NCBI GenBank assembly: GCA_963757135.1
Contig: CAVWQE010000004.1
Location: 1,178,001 to 1,242,000 of the forward strand
Length of the DNA stretch: 64,000 bases
Direction of reading: 5' to 3'
Source of the DNA: Gp1-AA145 sp963757135
GTDB taxonomy: Bacteria; Acidobacteriota; Terriglobia; Terriglobales; Acidobacteriaceae
In this document: positions 58,949-64,000 of the stretch, one piece after another
Numbering within the stretch: position 1 is the first letter of the stretch
How the letters are laid out: each line of letters opens with the position of its first letter
Program-made: the position numbers and the translations under genes
Notes under the pieces: generated by a model
The model's input: only the letters and a program-made list of their open reading frames with translations
The model's database searches: none
Told to the model about the DNA's origin: nothing

Positions 58949-60751
58949 TCACGGCGCACCCGCGGCCGCCCCACTCTTCTGCGCATCGATCCAGACATTC
59001 ACCCGCTGGTCGAACACGTCGAGCGGCAACGCGCCGGCATTCAAGACTTCATCGTGAAAAGCTCGAATGTCGAATTTGGCGCCGAGCTCAGTTTTCGCAC
59101 GGTCCCGAAGCTTAAGAATTTCCAACTGGCCAAGTTTGTAACCGAGCGCCTGCGCGGGCCAGACAATATACCGGTCGGTTTCTGCCTGAACGTTGGGCTC
59201 ATCGGTTGACGAGTGCTCATGAAAGAAGTCAACCATCTGCTGGCGCGTCCAGTGCTTGTAATGGACGCCGGTGTCTGTGACCAGCCGAATGGCGCGAAGC
59301 ATCTCGTCTTCCAGCCTGCCGAAATCAGAATAAGGATCCTGGTAGAAGCCTACGTCTTTGCCGAGTCGCTCTGCGTAAAGCGCCCAGCCCTCCTGATAGG
59401 CGGAATAGAACGCCTCCTGGCGAAATTTTGGGACTTCGGGCAAAGTTTGCGCAATTGCAATCTGCATATGATGTCCGGGAATGCCTTCGTGGTAGGCGGT
59501 GGATTCCGCGGTCATCATCTCGCGATGCTGGTAGTCGCTCGTATTCACCCACACAACAGCATGGCGAGAACCGTCAGGCGTGCCCTGCTGATAATCCGCG
59601 CCCGCGGCATCTGCCGCGCGGTACGCCTGCATCGCCTGTACCTCGACCGGAGTTTTAGGCAGCAGCCCGAACAGTTTCGGCAGCTCCGGCCTCATCTGGT
59701 CGATGTAGCCTCTATATTTTTCGAGAATGCCATCCGCCGAGGTCGCGAAAACTTTAGGGTCATTCTTTAACTCGGCCCTAAAACTTTTCAAGTCGCTGAA
59801 ACCGAGTTTCTTCGCGATCGCGAGTTCCTCGCCTTCAATCCGCTCAACCTCTTTTAGACCGATTTCATGGATCTGTTCGGGATCCATGTTGGTCGTCGTC
59901 AGCACGCGAATGTCGTAGCGATAAAGCGCGTCGCCGTCGGGCAGCGACCAGACACCGGGTTCGGTTCGCCCCTTCGGCGCATAATCAATGGCGATAAAAT
60001 TTGCCAGCTTGGTGTAAGCCGGGCGTACCTGATCATTCACCGCAGATACGATGGCATCGTGCAGGCGCTTGCGGTCGGCTTCCGGAATACTGTCTGAGAA
60101 TTTGGCGACGGGCCTCCCAAACGGATTAGCCTCGCCTTCTGGTTGCGCCAGCTTCTTGCACTGATCGACTGTCTTTTCGAGCAGATATTTCGGCGGCATC
60201 AGCCCATCTTTTTCGCCGTGTTGCAGGGTGACGATGACCTGGTCAAAGACCAGGGGCAATTTGCGCAAACGGGAAAGATAATCTTCGTAATCCTTGACCG
60301 AATTGAACTGAGTACTATCTACGATCTGCGCAAGGCCCAGGTGGATGCCATTGAACTGGTCGATGGGCATTTCATAGGTTTTGAGATGGATTCCGTCAAT
60401 GCGGTCCTTGAGGCTGCGGACCATGAGCGCCGCGCTCAGCTTCTCCTGTTCGCTGAAGTCCGCGGTGTTCACCGCCTGAAAACGCGTAAGCCATTGCTGC
60501 GCATCTTTTCCCTGCTGCAGCTGGTGTTCCACTGAATAATCGCTCCAGCGGTCGTTGTAGCGATTGTCGCCAACCTGGGTGGCGTACTCCGGGCTCTCGC
60601 GCAGTTCGTATTCCCACTCGTCTGCAAGAAGCTGGGTAAATTGCGCGCGCCGTGCAGACAGGCTTTGCGCATCGGCCGCCTGATCAGACCGTGCGGCCAG
60701 GATGAAGACGACAGGAAGTGCGAGCATAACTAGATACGACACGTAACGCAT
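58949..60751 (-). CDS. secreted DUF885 family protein (putative metallopeptidase)
   Basis: A 600-residue exported protein with signal peptide VMLALPVVFILAARS. The DUF885 core includes YHEGIPGHHMQIAIA, a gluzincin-like HExxxHH site near residue 425, with LGKDVGFYQDPYSDFGRLEDEMLRAIRLV after it. The whole is helical. DUF885 proteins probably act as peptidases of unclear specificity. It stands alone, with a convergent fragment at 58916. Confidence 0.87.
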   Translation of the reverse strand: MRYVSYLVMLALPVVFILAARSDQAADAQSLSARRAQFTQLLADEWEYELRESPEYATQVGDNRYNDRWSDYSVEHQLQQGKDAQQWLTRFQAVNTADFSEQEKLSAALMVRSLKDRIDGIHLKTYEMPIDQFNGIHLGLAQIVDSTQFNSVKDYEDYLSRLRKLPLVFDQVIVTLQHGEKDGLMPPKYLLEKTVDQCKKLAQPEGEANPFGRPVAKFSDSIPEADRKRLHDAIVSAVNDQVRPAYTKLANFIAIDYAPKGRTEPGVWSLPDGDALYRYDIRVLTTTNMDPEQIHEIGLKEVERIEGEELAIAKKLGFSDLKSFRAELKNDPKVFATSADGILEKYRGYIDQMRPELPKLFGLLPKTPVEVQAMQAYRAADAAGADYQQGTPDGSRHAVVWVNTSDYQHREMMTAESTAYHEGIPGHHMQIAIAQTLPEVPKFRQEAFYSAYQEGWALYAERLGKDVGFYQDPYSDFGRLEDEMLRAIRLVTDTGVHYKHWTRQQMVDFFHEHSSTDEPNVQAETDRYIVWPAQALGYKLGQLEILKLRDRAKTELGAKFDIRAFHDEVLNAGALPLDVFDQRVNVWIDAQKSGAAAGAP

Positions 60752-60817
60752 TTGTCCTCCAGAGATCGTGGGAACACGGAATTGGGCATTCTAACGAAAA
60801 AGTGCAGCGACGATGTC

Positions 60818-61693
60818 TCAGCCGGCAATATCTGCCAGTCGCAGGGCTTCCGTACAGGCTTTGACGTCGTGAGTACGAATAACGTGAGCGCCCTTCAGCG
60901 CTGCCGCGACTTCTGCGCCCAGCGTACCGAATAGCCGGTCGGCGGTTTCGAGGCGCTGCCCATTTCGCATCAGAGCGTGTCCGACGAATGACTTACGGGA
61001 GATACCCGCCATTAGCGGAAAGCGGAGCTCATGGAACTCATGGAAACGCCGCAGCAGCGGATAATTTTCTTCATTGCGTTTGCCGAATCCGAAGCCGGGA
61101 TCGAGAGCGATCCGGTCACGCTTGATGCCAGACACGATGGCTCTATCGGCGCGCTCGCGCAGTTCTCGCTTCACCACGGTGACCAAGTCGGGAACCGTCG
61201 GCAGCGAAGCCCATTCGTCTGGCCTGCCACGCGCATGCATAAGCACAAGCCCGCAGTTGAGTTTCGCTAATGTGCCGGTCATCTCTGGGTCCCACTGCAG
61301 CCCCGAAACATCGTTCACAATTTCGGCGCCAGATTCGACCGCCGCCCTAGCCACTTGTGCCTTGTATGTGTCGATCGAGACAATCACCTCTGGCTTCGAG
61401 CGCTTTACGCCTGCGATCACCGGCAGCACCCGTCGCAGTTCGTCTTCAACACTGACCGCGGGGTCTTTCAAGCCAACTTTCGCGCCCGGGCGGGTTGATT
61501 CGCCACCGATGTCGAGGATGTCAGCGCCGTCTTCATGCAATTTCAAACCATGTTCGATGGCCGCGCTGGATGAAAAATACTTCCCGCCGTCCGAAAACGA
61601 GTCGGGCGTCACATTCACAATTCCCATCACCAGCGTGCGCTTGCCCAGTTCGAGCGAGCGACTGCCCAGGTTCCAGTTGAAAACGGGACGCAT
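60818..61693 (-). CDS. folP: dihydropteroate synthase
   Basis: A 291-residue TIM-barrel enzyme that condenses p-aminobenzoate with dihydropterin pyrophosphate, the sulfonamide target. VMGIVNVTPDSFSDGGKY, DIGGESTRPGAKVG, IVNDVSGLQWDPEM, DPGFGFGKRNEENYPLL and MAGISRKSFVGHAL are canonical. I use the ATG at 61693; a GTG at 61720 would add nine residues. It is divergent from the dacB gene, with 79 bp between. Confidence 0.95.
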   Translation of the reverse strand: MRPVFNWNLGSRSLELGKRTLVMGIVNVTPDSFSDGGKYFSSSAAIEHGLKLHEDGADILDIGGESTRPGAKVGLKDPAVSVEDELRRVLPVIAGVKRSKPEVIVSIDTYKAQVARAAVESGAEIVNDVSGLQWDPEMTGTLAKLNCGLVLMHARGRPDEWASLPTVPDLVTVVKRELRERADRAIVSGIKRDRIALDPGFGFGKRNEENYPLLRRFHEFHELRFPLMAGISRKSFVGHALMRNGQRLETADRLFGTLGAEVAAALKGAHVIRTHDVKACTEALRLADIAG

Positions 61694-61772
61694 GTTCACG
61701 ATTTTAAACTCGATAACCACGCTGGGCCCGAGTTAAACTCCTCTCACGCCAGTGCTAAAATCATCTATGTAG

Positions 61773-63332
61773 ATGTTCACACGCCGAACCCCGCTTTGCC
61801 TTTTGATTTGCGCCTTGGTCGTCTCCGCGGCCCAGGCGGCCCCGCACAAACACGCAAATCTAAAGAAACAAGTCGAAAAAATCATTGCTCAGCCGGACCT
61901 CGGTCGCGGCTTCTGGGGAATTGAAATCACCTCGGTTCAAACCGGCAAAGTCTTGTGCGCGATCAACGCCGACAAGATGTTCACGCCCGCGTCGAACACC
62001 AAGCTTTTCACCACGGCTGCCGCGCTGGCTTTGATCGGCCCGGATTACAAATTCCGCACTACCGTCGAAACCAGCGGTTCACTCGATAAGTACGGACGCC
62101 TCAGTGGCGATCTCGTCCTCGTCGGGCGCGGCGACCCCAATCTTTCCGGCCGCGAACTGCCCTACAACACTCATACTCAGCGCGACGCTGACGCCGTCCG
62201 AGTGCTCGAAAAACTAGCCGACGAACTGGTGCAGAAAGGCGTGAAGTACGTTGACGGCGATATCGTCGCCGACGACTCGTACTTTGCCTTCGAGCGCTAC
62301 GGCGAAGGCTGGAGCCAGGATGACCTGGTATGGCCCGACGGCGCACCGGTTTCCGCGCTCACGGTGAATGACAATGTAATCTTCGTGAACATTTTGCCGG
62401 GCGCGCGTGCCGGAGACCGCGCCTTCGTGAGCGTCACGCCGTTTGCCGATTACTACACCATAGATAATCGCCTGTTGACTACGCCCGCCGGTACTGGCCG
62501 CAAGATTTACATCAATCGCGAGCCCGGTTCGACCACGCTGACGTTATGGGGCACAATGCCGCTGGGCGACGGCGGTGTAAATGAAGGCTTGGCCATCGGA
62601 GATCCCGCAGAATTTGCTGCAAATTTATTTCGCCATCTGCTCGAAGTGCGCGGCATTGCGGTTTACGGCAAAAACCGGAGCCGCCATACCGAACTGGCCA
62701 GCCTGTCCACCTTCACGAGTACCGTGGTCGCCTCCAGCCGCGGCGGCGATGAGCACTCGCTTACCACGCCTGTTGGGCCTCTGGTTCTCGGCGAGTATCA
62801 ATCCTCACCGCTCTCCCAGGACATTGATGTGATCAACAAGGTCAGCCAGAATTTGCATGCGGAGATTCTGCTTCGCCTTCTCGGACGTGAAAAAGGCACA
62901 GGGGGCACTGTGCAAGCGGGACTCGAGGTTCTGCGTGGCTTTTTAAACAACGCCAATATCTCGGGCGAAGATTACGTCTTTTACGATGGATCCGGCCTTT
63001 CACGCCAAAATCTCGTGACCCCGCACGCCGTGGTTGAGTTGTTGCGTTATGCGGTCACGCAGCCCTGGGGCGCGGAGTTCCGCGATTCGCTTCCGGTGGC
63101 CGGCAAGGATGGATCTCTCGCCGAGCGTTTCAAAGATCTCGACCCTGAAGCACGGGTTTATGGAAAAACCGGGTCGCTGGGTGGCGTCAAAACGTTGTCC
63201 GGATATGCCGTTACCGCCAAAGGCGAACAAATCGCATTTTCCATTCTGGCCAACAACTTCAGCCTCCCGGGCAAACGCGTGAATGAAGTCATTGACAGCA
63301 TCATCGAAGCGGCGGTCAATCCGGGGAAATGA
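61773..63332 (+). CDS. dacB: D-alanyl-D-alanine carboxypeptidase/endopeptidase PBP4
   Basis: A 519-residue exported low-molecular-weight penicillin-binding protein, class C (PBP4). The signal peptide is LCLLICALVVSAAQAA. The catalytic SxxK is in TPASNTKLFTTA near residue 75, the SxN-like site in YDGSGLSRQNLVTP and the KTG in VYGKTGSLGGVKTLSG. It trims or cleaves peptidoglycan cross-links in the periplasm. Its TGA overlaps the ATG of the next gene by 4 bp, so the cytochrome c is co-translated. Confidence 0.93.
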   Translation: MFTRRTPLCLLICALVVSAAQAAPHKHANLKKQVEKIIAQPDLGRGFWGIEITSVQTGKVLCAINADKMFTPASNTKLFTTAAALALIGPDYKFRTTVETSGSLDKYGRLSGDLVLVGRGDPNLSGRELPYNTHTQRDADAVRVLEKLADELVQKGVKYVDGDIVADDSYFAFERYGEGWSQDDLVWPDGAPVSALTVNDNVIFVNILPGARAGDRAFVSVTPFADYYTIDNRLLTTPAGTGRKIYINREPGSTTLTLWGTMPLGDGGVNEGLAIGDPAEFAANLFRHLLEVRGIAVYGKNRSRHTELASLSTFTSTVVASSRGGDEHSLTTPVGPLVLGEYQSSPLSQDIDVINKVSQNLHAEILLRLLGREKGTGGTVQAGLEVLRGFLNNANISGEDYVFYDGSGLSRQNLVTPHAVVELLRYAVTQPWGAEFRDSLPVAGKDGSLAERFKDLDPEARVYGKTGSLGGVKTLSGYAVTAKGEQIAFSILANNFSLPGKRVNEVIDSIIEAAVNPGK

Positions 63333-63694
63333 GGAGCGCATCCCCTCGTGTGCTGTGTGGTGCGCTTGTTCTCGCGATCCTATGTGCGGGCTGCGATGTC
63401 GAGCGCAGAAAGAGCGACGCAGAACTAGGATTAACTCCTCAACAGGTCTCCGGAAGACACATTTACGACCAGTACTGTGCCCGCTGCCACGCTGCATACT
63501 CGTCTCGCGGACGCAAAGGCCCCAGCCTTCAGGGCGTCTTCAAGAGGCAATATCTGAGCCAAAGCGGAATGCCCGCGAACGACGACCGAGTTGGCGACAT
63601 CATCCGGATCGGGAGAAACAAGATGGACGGCTTCGGCAACGTGCTGAGTGATGAGCAGGTTAAGGACTTACTGGCATATCTGCATACGTTGTGA
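63329..63694 (+). CDS. monohaem cytochrome c lipoprotein
   Basis: A 121-residue class I cytochrome c. The N-terminus ends in a lipobox (LAILCAGC), so it should be membrane-anchored in the periplasm. The haem site CARCH is near residue 51, and an axial Met is likely in QSGMPAND or NKMDGFG. The C-terminal LSDEQVKDLLAYLHTL is typical. The start overlaps the dacB stop. It probably passes electrons to an oxidase; the partner is not in the window. Confidence 0.88.
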   Translation: MRSASPRVLCGALVLAILCAGCDVERRKSDAELGLTPQQVSGRHIYDQYCARCHAAYSSRGRKGPSLQGVFKRQYLSQSGMPANDDRVGDIIRIGRNKMDGFGNVLSDEQVKDLLAYLHTL

Positions 63695-63871
63695 ATTTCG
63701 GTGTCCCGGGCGCTGCTGGTTGGGAAAGTGATGCCGTTCCCTCGACGCAGTTCGCTCCGTGCGCCACTGTGTCCTCTGTGGTAAATAGTTTTGTGTGCTC
63801 AGACTGCGCTTTGATTGCGCCGCTCACTTCTCAGATATAAGATTCAATCTCACTTTTCTCCTGAGGTCGCC

Positions 63872-64000
63872 ATGGCTGAAGTCGTCTCTACCGCCGCCCC
63901 TGCTAATGGCAGCGCTCCCGCCACGAGTTCTTCTTCTGAGGTATTCGCCGTGTTCGGTGCGGAGCCTGAGATCCAGGCCTATGCCATGGCCAAGTATTCC
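63872..64000 (+). CDS. 5' end of a gene running off the right edge (perhaps ThyX-like)
   Basis: The first 43 codons are visible, starting MAEVVSTAAPANGS, with GAGG about 6 nt before the ATG. After a Ser/Ala-rich leader comes VFAVFGAEPEIQAYAMAKYS. That phrase reminds me of acidobacterial proteins annotated as FAD-dependent thymidylate synthase (ThyX), but the diagnostic RHR motif would lie beyond the edge. The call is tentative. Confidence 0.4.
   Translation, partial: MAEVVSTAAPANGSAPATSSSSEVFAVFGAEPEIQAYAMAKYS

Overview
The window looks like a chromosomal stretch of an acidobacterium, probably class Terriglobia (Koribacter/Sulfotelmatobacter-like). This rests on recognising the protein families, the mix of GH3/GH29 hydrolases, carboxypeptidase-regulatory-like secreted proteins, MacB-type permeases and HipBA, the G+C-rich codon use, and dense short palindromic repeats between genes. 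No phage, plasmid or rRNA genes were seen. One tRNA gene (Pro, UGG) is present.

Layout. 1-10.4 kb holds housekeeping and metabolic genes: a small basic protein, UvrD/PcrA helicase, a DUF2059 protein, a DUF971 protein, an M20 peptidase, TsaD, a small membrane protein, a cysteine desulfurase and glycine C-acetyltransferase. 10.4-11 kb is a repeat block. 11-15.1 kb carries a GH29 fucosidase and a three-gene osmoprotectant-type ABC importer. 15.2-20.7 kb is a compact minus-strand coenzyme F420 operon, cofG-cofD-cofC-cofE-cofH-fno. It is followed on its upstream side by a divergent flavin-reductase-like gene, an M48 peptidase and two Ddn-like putative F420-dependent oxidoreductases (to 24.9 kb). 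Inside this neighbourhood, at 23589-24410, lies a CTP-synthase-glutaminase-like gene with an in-frame UGA at the catalytic cysteine position and a SECIS-like hairpin just downstream. I read it as a selenoprotein. 25-27.7 kb holds two MacB-type permeases without an ATPase. 27.9-29.5 kb is a tandem array of roughly 155-bp units interrupted by a MITE-like element.

29.5-42 kb encodes a secreted beta-helix protein, LepA, a GH3 glucosidase, several small secreted proteins, ThiL, a LysW-like zinc ribbon, an M28 peptidase and a rhomboid-like protein that lacks the catalytic residues. 42-48 kb is the ribosomal/translation cluster, transcribed leftwards: fmdB-like, rpsB copy 2, rplM, rpsI, rpsB copy 1, tsf and pyrH. 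The two rpsB genes are near-identical over residues 1-227 and have unrelated tails. 48-58.5 kb has RsmI, a coupled pair of unknown small proteins, a VOC protein, YqeY, two GNATs coupled to trmFO, galU, purE, tRNA-Pro, hipBA with three 27-bp-spaced operators, a 2H phosphoesterase and ManD. 58.5-64 kb has a broken membrane-protein gene, a DUF885 protein, FolP, PBP4 (DacB), a cytochrome c lipoprotein and the start of a gene that runs off the right edge.

Three themes deserve attention: (1) the F420 operon with nearby candidate F420 enzymes and the selenoprotein candidate; (2) the tandem rpsB paralogues; (3) mobile palindromes inserted in frame inside uvrD, tsaD and trmFO, plus a family of heptad-period intergenic repeats. 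Gene starts were chosen from ribosome binding sites, signal peptides and overlaps. All functional calls rest on recognising families by eye; no search was run.
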